A stretch of DNA of 64,000 nt. Origin: Coriobacteriaceae bacterium AM113-163 (GTDB lineage: Bacteria; Actinomycetota; Coriobacteriia; Coriobacteriales; Coriobacteriaceae). The notes under the pieces are model-generated. The model ran no database searches. It saw nothing but the letters and a program-made list of their open reading frames with translations, and was not told the origin of the DNA. The DNA is taken from positions 62,001 to 126,000 of the forward strand of contig JAQDWB010000006.1 in assembly GCA_027673765.1 (NCBI GenBank), given 5' to 3'. This document shows, piece after piece, positions 36,812-44,801 of this stretch. The position numbers and the translations under genes are program-made. Position 1 is the stretch's first letter. Each line of letters opens with the position of its first letter.

Positions 36812-36843
36812 GGGCCTCGTCCGCGTGTGGACGGGGCCCTTTT
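36812..36843 (+). terminator. Rho-independent terminator
   Basis: GGGCCTCGTCC (36812-36822) pairs with GGACGGGGCCC (36829-36839), with one mismatch-like wobble, followed by TTTT. It insulates the toxin-antitoxin genes. The roughly 120 bp upstream of it show nothing else I can interpret. Confidence 0.8.
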
Positions 36844-36893
36844 GCGTGGCCTTTTATGTCTGCTATACTGCTAGCAAGTAGGAAGGAGCCGCT

Positions 36894-37238
36894 ATGGGAA
36901 CGGCAATGGTGCAGCTCAACACACGAATCGATCCTATGCTCAAGGCTGGTGGTGATGCGGTCCTGACTCGCAATGGATTGGGGCCGAGTGATGCCATTCG
37001 CGCGCTTTGGGCCTATCTTGTCGAGCATCAAGCGCTGCCGGGATTTATGGTGGCGGATAAGCGCGAGGCGCCCCGTGCGGAGAGCCTGGCCGAGCAGGGG
37101 TGTGGCCTAGCTTTTTCCTCGTTGGGGCTAAGCGCTTCGGATTTTGCGCCAGGTGGATCATCTGCGGAAGACTGGGATGCCGTACGAGATGATATGTATG
37201 AAGCGATGATTGCTGACATTGAGGCGAATTGCCGATGA
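36894..37238 (+). CDS. RelB/DinJ-type antitoxin
   Basis: The 114-residue protein begins with a RelB/DinJ ribbon-helix-helix region (VQLNTRIDPMLKAGGDAVLTRNGLGPSDAIRALW), which would bind its own promoter, and has a variable C-terminal part that would clamp the toxin. AGGAAGGAG precedes the ATG. The final codons overlap the start of the PIN gene (ATGA). RelB antitoxins more often accompany RelE-type toxins; a PIN partner is a known but less common mix. Confidence 0.85.
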   Translation: MGTAMVQLNTRIDPMLKAGGDAVLTRNGLGPSDAIRALWAYLVEHQALPGFMVADKREAPRAESLAEQGCGLAFSSLGLSASDFAPGGSSAEDWDAVRDDMYEAMIADIEANCR

Positions 37239-37702
37239 TTGAGGCAAAGCATCTCTTGGTAGATACGAACGTTTGGCTCGATTATTACCTGCAAGAGGGG
37301 GCGTTCGACGAAGCGAAAAGATTGGTTGAACTGGCCGAGGCGGGAAAGATCGACCTTCTGTATGCGCCAACGACGGCAAAAGACGTGTTCTATATTTTGC
37401 CTCGGCGACTAGCCCGGCGGAATGTGAATGGGATTAACGTGTCGTTTGCCTCGGCGTCATGGGCCTGCATCGAGCACATGATTCAGGTGGCAGCTGCCTC
37501 TCCGCTTTCGTTGGCAGAGTGCGAGATGGCGCGCATGCTTGGCAAGCGTATGCCGGATCTTGAAGACAACCTCATCATCGCTTCGGGCGAGACGGCAGAT
37601 GTTGACTACGTGGTCACGAGTGACCGGCGCATGCTGGAGGCGATGCCCGAAGTTTGCCTGACGCCTGCCCGCGCACTCGATGTGATTGGAATCCTCGACT
37701 AA
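37235..37702 (+). CDS. PIN-domain toxin (putative ribonuclease)
   Basis: The 155-residue PIN protein has its acidic metal-binding residues in LLVDTNVWLDYY near the start, in the middle (LAECEMA) and in DLEDNLIIASG and VVTSDRRML near the end. Such proteins cleave RNA, often tRNA or rRNA. The ATG at 37235 overlaps the antitoxin stop by 4 nt, the usual coupling. No promoter of its own is seen. Confidence 0.88.
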   Translation: MIEAKHLLVDTNVWLDYYLQEGAFDEAKRLVELAEAGKIDLLYAPTTAKDVFYILPRRLARRNVNGINVSFASASWACIEHMIQVAAASPLSLAECEMARMLGKRMPDLEDNLIIASGETADVDYVVTSDRRMLEAMPEVCLTPARALDVIGILD

Positions 37703-37767
37703 CCTTGCCTGCCTCGTTTCGTTATCATATGGGGCATTGTGAACCTCATGCAACTTTGGAGGACGGT

Positions 37768-38235
37768 ATGGCGGATAACGCCGAGATGCTATTCTCGCCC
37801 GAGCTGGTGTTTTTTGATTGGGAGTGCGCGACGCCGGATGAAATGTTTGCGCGGCTCGAGGACGAGCTTGCGCCTCGCGGCTACATTGCGCCCGGTTGGC
37901 TCGATGCCGTCCGCACGCGCGAGGATGCCTATCCCACGGGTCTTGCCATGCCGGCGGCCAACATCGCCATCCCGCACACCGATCCGGGGTTTGTGGCTAA
38001 GCCCTATATCGCGGTGGTGAAGCCCGCGGCGCCCGTGACGTTTAATGCTATGGCGGGCATGGGTTCCCCCGTGCCGGCGCAGATCATCATCAATCTGGGC
38101 ATCGCCGAGCCGGGCGGCCAGGTCGAGGCCCTGCAATCGCTTATGAATATCTTTATGGATGCCGACGCCGCAGCCGATGTACTCGGCCAGACCACAAGCC
38201 AAGGCATGGTCGATGCCATCCGCCGTCACTTTTAG
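37768..38235 (+). CDS. Orphan PTS EIIA component (fructose/galactitol type)
   Basis: The 155-residue protein has the EIIA-fructose/mannitol fold with the phosphorylated histidine in NIAIPHTDP (residue near 71). It would accept phosphate from HPr and pass it to an EIIB, or act as a regulator. ATG 37768 lies 7 nt after GGAGG. No EIIB, EIIC or sugar enzyme genes are nearby, so it may serve a distant permease or have a regulatory role. Middle similarity (KPAAPVTFNAMAG) fits the galactitol-type GatA group. Confidence 0.85.
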   Translation: MADNAEMLFSPELVFFDWECATPDEMFARLEDELAPRGYIAPGWLDAVRTREDAYPTGLAMPAANIAIPHTDPGFVAKPYIAVVKPAAPVTFNAMAGMGSPVPAQIIINLGIAEPGGQVEALQSLMNIFMDADAAADVLGQTTSQGMVDAIRRHF

Positions 38236-38422
38236 GGCCGGCACTTGGGGACTGTCCCTAACTGCCGGCAGAAAAGGAACGTCCCTAACTGCCAGCTGCC
38301 AGAGCTGTCCCCTTTGCACCAAAATGGTGCAGATTAACCCGTCTCCCATGCACCAGGTGTGTCTCGGGGGCTGCGTTGTGACACAATGGCGTTTGTTCGA
38401 TTCGTGATGTGAAAGGCCAAAC
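38236..38422. repeat. Short repeats in the intergenic space
   Basis: GTCCCTAACTGCC occurs twice (about 38254 and 38282), next to GGGGACTGTCCC and a later TGTCCCC, giving overlapping foldbacks. A second palindrome, GCACCAAAATGGTGC, lies around 38317. No gene is seen. The first part may act as terminator for the EIIA gene; the last 50 bp probably hold the foldase promoter. Confidence 0.45.
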
Positions 38423-39646
38423 ATGGCAAACAAGAAAAAGAACCCCGAGGTCGCGCCGACGCCCGAGCAGCAGGCCCGCGCCGCCTCCAGCTCTCGCAAG
38501 AAGCAGCGCAAGACGTACGTGTCCAAGACCGTCAAGATTGTCCTGGTGGTCATCGGCGTGCTGGCGATGCTGCTCTCCGTCTCGGCCATGGCGTGCTCCG
38601 GCCTGATGTCGCAGACCGAAAGCGCCAGCTCGGGCTATAAGCTCACTGGTGGCGTGGCTGCCACCATCAACGGCACCAACCTCACCGAGGACACCGTGAC
38701 CAAGCAGATCATGAGCATGCGCACGTCCTATGGTTATACCAAGGACAAGGATTGGGCGCAGTACCTGGTCAACAACGACCTTACGCCCAAGAAGTACCGC
38801 AAGCAGCTCATCGATTCCTACACGCAGCAGATTCTGCTTCAGCAGGCGCAGAAGGAAAACGGCGTGACGGTGTCGGATGAGGAAGTCGAGAAGGCTTGGA
38901 AGGACGCGTGCAAGAGCGCGGGCGGCGCCAAGACCTTTAAGAAGACCCTTAAGACTTACGGCTACACCGAGGACACCTATAAGAGCTCGCTCAAGGAGAG
39001 CCTGGCGCAGCAAAAGCTCAAGGAAGCCGTGGCGCCCACCAACAAGCCCAAGGACAGCGAGATCGTCGATTACATCAACGAGAACCTGTCGAAGTACAAC
39101 GATGCCCGCCGCTCGTCGAACATCCTGATCAAGGTCGATTCCGACGCATCCGACGAGGACAAGGCTGCCGCCAAGGCCAAGGCGCAGGAGTGCCTGGACA
39201 AGATTAGCTCCGGCGAGCTGAGCTTCGAAGACGCCGTGAAGCAGTATTCCGACGATACCGGCTCCAAGGAGAAGAAGGGCGATGTGGGTTGGGACAAGCT
39301 CACCACCTTCGTCGACAGCTATCAGGCGGCGCTCGAAGGCCTTAACAAGGGCGACGTGAGCGACGTCGTCGAGTCGACGTATGGTTACCACATCATCAAG
39401 TGCACCGACTACTTCCATGTCGATAGCCAGGTCGATGACATTAAACAGGTGCCCAAGGACATCAAGAAGTATGTCTCCAACGTGGTGAAGACGCAGGCAG
39501 AGAGCACTGCGTACAGCGAGTGGCTGGAGCAGTACAAGAAGGACGCCGACATCACCGTTAACCCCATGCCCAAGGACGTGCCGTACAACGTCAGCCTGAA
39601 GGGCGTCACCAAGAGTTCGACCGACAATTCGTCGACGACTGAGTAA
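38423..39646 (+). CDS. Membrane-anchored PpiC-type peptidyl-prolyl isomerase/foldase (PrsA-like)
   Basis: The 407-residue protein has a basic cytoplasmic tail, one N-terminal membrane helix (about 36-58, IVLVVIGVLAMLLSVSAMA), a SurA/PrsA-type helical N-domain (LTEDTVTKQIMSMR, KQLIDSYTQQILLQQAQKENG) and a parvulin domain (SSNILIKVDSDASDEDKAAA, FEDAVKQYSDD, GDVGWDK, VESTYGYHIIK). It should assist folding of secreted proteins at the outer face of the membrane. A cysteine near the helix end is not in a good lipobox. The helix could be an uncleaved anchor. GTGAAAGG lies upstream. Confidence 0.9.
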   Translation: MANKKKNPEVAPTPEQQARAASSSRKKQRKTYVSKTVKIVLVVIGVLAMLLSVSAMACSGLMSQTESASSGYKLTGGVAATINGTNLTEDTVTKQIMSMRTSYGYTKDKDWAQYLVNNDLTPKKYRKQLIDSYTQQILLQQAQKENGVTVSDEEVEKAWKDACKSAGGAKTFKKTLKTYGYTEDTYKSSLKESLAQQKLKEAVAPTNKPKDSEIVDYINENLSKYNDARRSSNILIKVDSDASDEDKAAAKAKAQECLDKISSGELSFEDAVKQYSDDTGSKEKKGDVGWDKLTTFVDSYQAALEGLNKGDVSDVVESTYGYHIIKCTDYFHVDSQVDDIKQVPKDIKKYVSNVVKTQAESTAYSEWLEQYKKDADITVNPMPKDVPYNVSLKGVTKSSTDNSSTTE

Positions 39647-39700
39647 TCATGGGGCAGCGCTCGTGTGAGTGCCGCCCGCACTATTGAGGAGGATTTGCAG

Positions 39701-40144
39701 ATGACCAACGAAGAGCTGCAGAAGGAAATGATCGCCGCCATGAAGGCCAAGGATAAGGTTCGCCTGTCCATCATTCGCCAGGTCAAGGCCGAGGTGAAGA
39801 ATATCGAGGTTAACGAGCGCCGCGACGTGACCGAGGAAGACGTCAACAGCATGATCAAGCGTCTGATTAAGCAGACGAGCGAGACGCTGGAGATGTCCAT
39901 CAAGGCCGGTACCGACCAAGAGCGTACCGACAACCTGACCGAGCAGGTCAAGATTCTGGAGAGCCTGCTGCCCGCGCAGGTTTCGGGCGAGGAGCTCGAG
40001 GCACTGATCGAGCAGGTCATCGCCGAGCTGGGCGCTACTTCCAAGAAGCAGATGGGCCAGGTCATGGGAGCACTCGGCAAGGCCACCGGCGGCAACTTCG
40101 ACAAGCCGGCCGCGGCAAAGATCGTCGGCGCAAAGCTTGCGTAA
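39701..40144 (+). CDS. yqeY: GatB/YqeY-domain protein
   Basis: A 147-residue YqeY protein, related to the tRNA-binding tail domain of GatB (Asp/Glu-tRNA amidotransferase). It shows LQKEMIAAMKAKDKVRLSIIR, then EEELEALIEQVIAEL-like and KKQMGQVMGALGKATGG motifs. The start at ATG 39701 behind AGGAGGAT gives the usual length. It may be cotranscribed with the foldase gene 54 nt upstream. The second copy of the structured RNA element begins 5 nt after its stop, on the opposite strand. Confidence 0.92.
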   Translation: MTNEELQKEMIAAMKAKDKVRLSIIRQVKAEVKNIEVNERRDVTEEDVNSMIKRLIKQTSETLEMSIKAGTDQERTDNLTEQVKILESLLPAQVSGEELEALIEQVIAELGATSKKQMGQVMGALGKATGGNFDKPAAAKIVGAKLA

Positions 40145-40148
40145 TTTG

Positions 40149-40298
40149 TTACGCGGTTTTACCAAACCGCGTAACGGCTCGACGCTGCAAACCCGTACAC
40201 ACGGCAATCTGACGTTCAATTTCAAGGGCGCGACCATAAGGTCTGCGCCCTTTCATTTCACGTCACCTTGCTCGCGTGTACGGGTTTTCGCTGACTTA
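40149..40298 (-). ncRNA. Structured RNA element, copy B
   Basis: This is the minus-strand counterpart of 81-230. Pairing: 40189-40200 with 40276-40287 (12 bp perfect), 40204-40207 with 40268-40271, 40211-40215 with 40260-40264, an apical hairpin 40224-40235/40240-40252 with one bulge, and a separate 11-bp hairpin 40149-40159/40164-40174. The main helix is CCCGTACAC/GTGTACGGG here and GTGCTCCA/TGGAGCAC in copy A: different sequence, same pairing. The linking blocks are identical or nearly so. Strand is uncertain: read on plus it would follow yqeY as a 3' element; read on minus it matches the orientation in which copy A leads into a gene. Confidence 0.6.
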
Positions 40299-40331
40299 TG
40301 CTCAACAAGGGCGGTTGTATTATTTTCGGTG

Positions 40332-40396
40332 CTCATTGGGGACAGACTTAAATGAGTACCCACGGGGGGCACTCATTTAAGTCTGTCCCCAATGAG
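40332..40396. repeat. Perfect 26-bp inverted repeat with 13-nt loop
   Basis: 40332-40357 and 40371-40396 are perfect reverse complements and include GGGGACAGACTTAAATGAGT. The GGGACAG core also appears in the repeats near 20800 and 47200. No T run follows; it may terminate transcription or be a mobile foldback. The glutamine-type ABC operon starts 120 bp downstream. Confidence 0.85.
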
Positions 40397-40516
40397 TGAG
40401 CGCCAATGAGTGGGTGAAAGGTTGCGGGTTCTTTACGGGAATGCAGTGTGGGCTGCGGGAACGCGTTTCTTTCCGTACAATGATGCAATTCGTGTAAACG
40501 CAGGGAAGGGACATTC

Positions 40517-41248
40517 ATGGCAGACATGATCGAGATCAAGCATCTCAACAAGTACTTTGGCGACCTGCATGTGCTCAAAGATATCAATCTCACCGTCAAG
40601 CGCGGCGAGAAGCTCGTAATGATCGGGCCTTCCGGTTCAGGTAAGTCGACGCTCATCCGCTGTGTCGATTATCTTGAGGAGCCCACGTCGGGCGAGGTCA
40701 TCATCGACGGTACGCCGCTCACCAAAAAGAACCACCTGGAGATGGCTCGCAAGTATAGTTCCATGGTGTTTCAGCAGTTCAACCTGTATCCCAACATGAC
40801 GGTGCTCGGCAACCTGACGCTTGCGCCCATCAAGCTGCAAAAGAAGAGCAAGGAGGAGGCGACCGAGATTGCCATCGCCGCGCTCAAGCGCGTCGGCATG
40901 GCGCATAAGGCCGGCGAGTATCCGCAGAATCTCTCGGGTGGTCAGCAGCAGCGCATTGCCATCGCCCGTGCCCTGTGCACCAAACAGCCCATCATCTTGT
41001 TTGACGAGCCGACCTCGGCGCTCGACCCCGAGATGGTCCAGGAGGTTCTGGACGTTATGATTGAGCTTGCGCAGGAGGACATCACCATGATCTGCGTGAC
41101 GCATGAGATGGGCTTTGCGCGCCAGGTGGCCGACCGCGTCATCTTTATGGAGGACGGCCGCATCCTGGAGGAGGGCACGCCCGAGCACTTCTTCGATAAC
41201 CCCGAGAACCCGCGCTGCCGCGAGTTCCTGTCCAAGATTCTGCACTAG
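40517..41248 (+). CDS. glnQ: Polar amino acid ABC transporter ATPase
   Basis: A 243-residue ATPase of the GlnQ/HisP type drives uptake of glutamine or another polar amino acid. It has Walker [10 protein letters not shown], a Q-loop [15 protein letters not shown], signature [15 protein letters not shown], Walker [13 protein letters not shown] and the switch histidine [15 protein letters not shown] precedes the ATG. It is the first gene of a four-gene importer operon (ATPase, binding protein, two permeases). Confidence 0.93.
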   Translation: MADMIEIKHLNKYFGDLHVLKDINLTVKRGEKLVMIGPSGSGKSTLIRCVDYLEEPTSGEVIIDGTPLTKKNHLEMARKYSSMVFQQFNLYPNMTVLGNLTLAPIKLQKKSKEEATEIAIAALKRVGMAHKAGEYPQNLSGGQQQRIAIARALCTKQPIILFDEPTSALDPEMVQEVLDVMIELAQEDITMICVTHEMGFARQVADRVIFMEDGRILEEGTPEHFFDNPENPRCREFLSKILH

Positions 41249-41256
41249 GCGCGGTG

Positions 41257-42132
41257 ATGGACATGACGGATATGACGAGGGCGGCTGTATCGCGCCGTCA
41301 CTTTTTGCAGCTGGCGGGCGCCGGCATGCTCGCGCTGACGGGGACCGCGCTCACCGGTTGCGGCAACTCCACCAGCGGCGAGGGTTCCGACAAGGGATCC
41401 AAGCTTGCGGCCATCAAGTCGCGCGGCCATCTGAATGCCGGTGTCAAGAAAGATGTTCCCGGCTACGGCTATTACGACACCGCCAAAGGCCGCTTTGAGG
41501 GCATGGAAGTCGATTTGTGCTACCAGATCGCCGCCGCTGTCTTTGGCGTGAGCTACAAGGAAGCCCGTGCCCAGGAGCTTGTCGAGTTTACCGACGTAAC
41601 GCCCAAGACACGCGGCCCGCTGATCGATAACGGCCAACTCGACGTGGTCGCGGCGACCTACACCATCACCGACGAGCGCAAGAAGAGCTGGGATTTCTCG
41701 ACGCCGTACCGCACCGACTACGTGGGACTCATGGTCAAGAAGCGTTCGGGCTTTACCTCGATTGAGGACCTGGACGGCAAGGTCATCGGCGTGAGCCAGG
41801 GTGCCACCACGCAGGGCCTGATCGAGCAGATGATCAAGGACAACGGCTTTAGCTGCAAGCCCGAGTTTAGGGCCTTTAGCGGCTACCCCATCATCAAGAG
41901 CTCGCTCGACGCCGGCAATATCGACGTCTTTGCCATGGACCGCTCCACGCTGGCCGGTTACATGAACGAGACCGTTGAGCTGCTGCAGCCCGAGGTCAAG
42001 TTTGGCGAGCAGGGCTACGGCGTGGCGACCAAGAAGGGCTGCGACCTTTCGGCCGTGGTCGATCAGGTGATTTGCGACCGTCTGGCCGACGGCTGGCTCG
42101 ACCAAGAGGTCAAGACCTGGGGTCTTGTATAG
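41257..42132 (+). CDS. Amino acid ABC transporter substrate-binding lipoprotein
   Basis: A 291-residue solute-binding protein of family 3 (glutamine/glutamate type). The leader has a twin-arginine motif SRRHFLQ followed by a hydrophobic core and a lipobox LTGC, so it is probably exported folded by Tat and lipid-anchored. Conserved parts include the ligand-contact blocks MEVDLCYQIAAAVFG, DVVAATYTITDERKK and GVSQGATTQ. Start: GTG 41254, ATG 41257 or ATG 41263 are all possible; I use 41257. It follows glnQ by 8 nt. Confidence 0.9.
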   Translation: MDMTDMTRAAVSRRHFLQLAGAGMLALTGTALTGCGNSTSGEGSDKGSKLAAIKSRGHLNAGVKKDVPGYGYYDTAKGRFEGMEVDLCYQIAAAVFGVSYKEARAQELVEFTDVTPKTRGPLIDNGQLDVVAATYTITDERKKSWDFSTPYRTDYVGLMVKKRSGFTSIEDLDGKVIGVSQGATTQGLIEQMIKDNGFSCKPEFRAFSGYPIIKSSLDAGNIDVFAMDRSTLAGYMNETVELLQPEVKFGEQGYGVATKKGCDLSAVVDQVICDRLADGWLDQEVKTWGLV

Positions 42133-42157
42133 GCGCATCGTCCAAGGAAGGAATCAA

Positions 42158-42904
42158 ATGCTCGAAGGATTATTTGACGCCGACCGTTGGTCGACGACAT
42201 TTCAAAACATGGGGCCCTTCTGGGAGGGCTTTGGCGTGACGCTACAGGTGGTTGTTGCCGGTCTGCTGCTGTCGCTGGTGCTGGGCACGCTGCTGGGTGT
42301 GTTCTCTACCACCCGTTCGCGCGTGCTGCGCGCTATAAGCCGTGTGTACGTGGAGTTTTACCAGAACACTCCGTTGCCCGTTCAGGTGCTCTTTATGTAC
42401 ATGGCCGGTCCGCAGTTTTTGCAGGCCATAACTGGTGGCGACCAGCCGGTGCGCATCGCGCCGTTCGTGCTGGGCTTCTTGGGCGTGGGCCTGTATCACG
42501 CGGCCTACATTTCGGAGGTCATCCGCACCGGTATCGAGGCCGTTCCGCGCGGTCAGATGGAGGCGGCCCAGAGCCAGGGCTTCACCCGTGCGCAGGCATA
42601 CTGGTACATTGTGCTGCCCCAGACGTTCAAGATCATTTTGCCGCCGCTGTGTAACCAGGCGCTCAACCTGGTCAAGAACACGTCGGTGCTGGCGCTTGTG
42701 GCCGGCGGCGACCTTATGTACCGTTCCGACAACTTTGTGAGTCTGTACGGTTACCTGCAGGGATACATCGTCTGCTGCCTTATGTACTTCATCATCTGCT
42801 TTCCGCTCGCCATGCTGGTGCAGTGGCTCGAGCGCCGCTCCAAGGAGCGTCCGCGCGGCGTGAGCCTGGCCGAGCTGGGGCTCGACAACGTAGAGGAGGC
42901 CTAG
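42158..42904 (+). CDS. Amino acid ABC transporter permease 1
   Basis: A 248-residue inner-membrane permease of the HisM/GlnP family with about five helices. The EAA-type loop that docks to the ATPase is visible as EAAQSQGFTRAQAYWYIVLPQ. ATG 42158 lies behind AAGGAAGGA and gives a normal length; upstream in-frame codons overlap the previous gene and are rejected. It is the partner of the next permease; together they form a heterodimeric pore. Confidence 0.93.
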   Translation: MLEGLFDADRWSTTFQNMGPFWEGFGVTLQVVVAGLLLSLVLGTLLGVFSTTRSRVLRAISRVYVEFYQNTPLPVQVLFMYMAGPQFLQAITGGDQPVRIAPFVLGFLGVGLYHAAYISEVIRTGIEAVPRGQMEAAQSQGFTRAQAYWYIVLPQTFKIILPPLCNQALNLVKNTSVLALVAGGDLMYRSDNFVSLYGYLQGYIVCCLMYFIICFPLAMLVQWLERRSKERPRGVSLAELGLDNVEEA

Positions 42905-42907
42905 CGC

Positions 42908-43546
42908 ATGGAAATCTTCAACGCGACCAACCTGCTCTACATTTGGGGCGGCTTTGTTAAGACCATAGAGATCTCGGCGCTGTCGATCTTTTTCTCGCTC
43001 ATCTTTGGCACGGTCCTGGCGCTCGTTAAAAGCTATGCGCCCCGCCCATTCCGTATTTTGGTGAGCGCCTATATCGAGCTGTTCCGTTGCACGCCGAACC
43101 TGCTGTGGATCCTGTTCATCTACTTTACGGTGCAGGGTTTGGACATTGTGATTTCGACCATCGCCTTTACGCTGTTTACCAGCGCTGTTATGGCCGAGAT
43201 TGTGCGCGGCGGCCTCAACTCGATTCCGCGCGGCCAGTTTGAGGCGGCGCAGAGCCAGGGCTTCGGCTTCTTTGCCACCATGCGCTACATCATTCTGCCG
43301 CAGACGTTTAAGACGATCATTCCGGCGTTGTTTAGCCAGTGCACGACCGTCATTAAGGACAGCTCGTATCTTTCGGGCATTAACGTGGCCGAGCTCATGT
43401 ACACGGCAAACGTCGTGATGGCCCACGCGATCGATCTGTCGCAGGTGCTTATGCTCTACGGCTTGGTGTTTGCGATGTACTTTGTGCTCAACTTTGGTAT
43501 CTCGCTGCTGGTCCGAGCATATCAGCGCCGCATCGTAGCCGCATAG
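42908..43546 (+). CDS. Amino acid ABC transporter permease 2
   Basis: A 212-residue permease homologous to the preceding gene, with EAAQSQGFGFFATMRYIILPQ as the ATPase-docking loop. It starts 3 nt after the previous stop with GGAGG just upstream. A large imperfect foldback (43546-43653) begins at its stop codon. Confidence 0.93.
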   Translation: MEIFNATNLLYIWGGFVKTIEISALSIFFSLIFGTVLALVKSYAPRPFRILVSAYIELFRCTPNLLWILFIYFTVQGLDIVISTIAFTLFTSAVMAEIVRGGLNSIPRGQFEAAQSQGFGFFATMRYIILPQTFKTIIPALFSQCTTVIKDSSYLSGINVAELMYTANVVMAHAIDLSQVLMLYGLVFAMYFVLNFGISLLVRAYQRRIVAA

Positions 43547-43653
43547 TCCTGCTTCCCCAAGCACGGCACCTTGCCCCTCAATCGTCGCTTGCGTACATTT
43601 AGTACGCGGCGCTCCTCTTTCGGGGCAATCTGCCGCACTTGGGAAACCAGGAC
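43546..43653. repeat. 108-bp imperfect foldback after the importer operon
   Basis: 43546-43577 and 43622-43653 match as reverse complements at about 25 of 32 positions. Inside is a perfect GCGTAC-ATTTA-GTACGC hairpin. It starts at the last base of the permease stop codon. Either a processed terminator-like structure or a decayed inverted-repeat element. Confidence 0.65.
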
Positions 43654-43717
43654 GGTCGTAAGTGACAAAATGGGAATCAGGAATCGCCTATTTCTCATTT
43701 GTTAGAAAGGAATCGCG

Positions 43718-44341
43718 ATGAGCGATCTGGAGAACAAGAAGAGTCCCGTGGTCATTACCATCGCGCGCGACTTTGGTGCCGAGGGCCACGAGATTGGACG
43801 CATCCTCGCCAACGAGTTGGGGATTCCTCTGTACGATAACGAGCTGCTAGTGCGTGCGTCGCTGCGTGCGGGTGAGTCGCTCGACAAGATGGCCGCCTAT
43901 GACGAACGTCTGGCCGTGGAGAACATGGCGTTTCTGCCCGACCGCTACGATGCACGTTCGTACTCGGATAAGTTGTTCCAAAAGATGAGCCAGGTGATTT
44001 TGGATCTGGGCGAGACCGAGAGCTGCATTATCGAGGGTCGCCTGTCCGACTACCTGCTGCGTAACAACCCCAACCACATCGCCGTGCTGGTGACTGCGCC
44101 CTTTGAGGACCGCGTCGAGATCGTGCGCAAGAAGCGTGGCCTTAACAAAAAGAAGGGTGCCAAGCTGGTCAAGCAGCAGCAGAAGGCGCGTGAGGCGTTC
44201 TACAAGCGCTACAGCGCCGGCAAGTGGAAGATGACGAGCGGTAAGGATATCGTCGTCAATCGCGCCAAGCTGGGCCGCGAAGGCTGCAAAGACGTTATCG
44301 CCGCTGCCTACCGCTATAAAGTCGCCCAGCTCGAAGCCTAA
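43718..44341 (+). CDS. Cytidylate-kinase-like protein
   Basis: The 207-residue protein belongs to the cytidylate kinase-like family: VVITIARDFGAEGHEIGRIL at the start replaces the canonical P-loop, and IPLYDNELL, CIIEGRLSDYLLRN and VNRAKLGREG follow. A lysine-rich middle (KKRGLNKKKGAKLVKQQQKA) corresponds to the lid. Members are common in Firmicutes and Actinomycetota, with no settled substrate. AGAAAGGA precedes the ATG. Monocistronic between repeats and terminator. Confidence 0.85.
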   Translation: MSDLENKKSPVVITIARDFGAEGHEIGRILANELGIPLYDNELLVRASLRAGESLDKMAAYDERLAVENMAFLPDRYDARSYSDKLFQKMSQVILDLGETESCIIEGRLSDYLLRNNPNHIAVLVTAPFEDRVEIVRKKRGLNKKKGAKLVKQQQKAREAFYKRYSAGKWKMTSGKDIVVNRAKLGREGCKDVIAAAYRYKVAQLEA

Positions 44342-44347
44342 CCGACC

Positions 44348-44393
44348 AAAACCACCACAAAGGGGACAGGCACCTTTGTGGTGGTTTTTGTTT
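44348..44393 (+). terminator. Strong terminator, also a repeat copy
   Basis: A 16-bp stem (44348-44363 with 44373-44388) is followed by TTTTTG. The same sequence recurs inverted at about 44680-44718, so the two copies bracket the tandem hairpins between them. Confidence 0.88.
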
Positions 44394-44450
44394 TAGGCCG
44401 AGGGGAAGGCCTTGGCGGCAGTGCCTATCCTCGGCTTTTGCATAGTCTCG

Positions 44451-44656
44451 ATCTGTAACACCAAGCCAGCGAAAATGGCTCTAACTGTTACAGATTTAGA
44501 TGAACCGTTCGGCCGTCAGCCCAACGTCTTGATCTGTAACACCAGGCGGCATATTTGGTCTCTAACTGTTACAGATTGAGATGCGGCGTGGGCGGCCGGC
44601 ACAATATCTCGATCTGTAACAACTGCAGGGCTCAACGGACTCCAACTGTTACAGAT
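44451..44656. repeat. Three tandem 45-nt hairpin units
   Basis: ATCTGTAACA ... TGTTACAGAT occurs three times, at 44451-44495, 44532-44576 and 44612-44656, each exactly 45 nt, spaced 81 and 80 bp apart. The 10-bp arms are invariant. The 25-nt inner segments and the 35-36-nt spacers differ, except for a shared AAC just before the right arm. It is unlike a CRISPR array because the variable parts lie inside the palindromes as well as between them. No gene is present in this 460-bp gap. Confidence 0.8.
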
Positions 44657-44686
44657 TGAGACAAAACGATCAGGCAAGTCCAAAAC

Positions 44687-44717
44687 CACCACAAAGGTGC
44701 CTGTCTCCTTTGTGGTG
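44687..44717. repeat. Inverted copy of the terminator at 44348
   Basis: CACCACAAAGG (44687-44697) pairs with 44707-44717. Around it, 44680-44718 is nearly the reverse complement of 44348-44390. Together the two copies frame the three 45-nt hairpins. Confidence 0.7.
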
Positions 44718-44735
44718 ATCTGGGGTCTGGCATAG

Positions 44736-44773
44736 AAAAAGTCCCCGCCGGGCGTGTGCTCGACGGGGACTTT
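44736..44773 (-). terminator. Rho-independent terminator of the NfnAB genes
   Basis: On the minus strand AAAGTCCCCG (44773-44764) pairs with 44747-44738 and runs into TTTTT. Confidence 0.85.
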
Positions 44774-44801
44774 GCCGTTTGATGGCTAGCGCTGTGGGTG
44801 A

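Noticed and set aside
44451..44656. CRISPR array
   Set aside because: The three units are palindromes with variable interiors and only 10-bp constant arms; spacers and repeats are not of CRISPR form and no cas genes are nearby.
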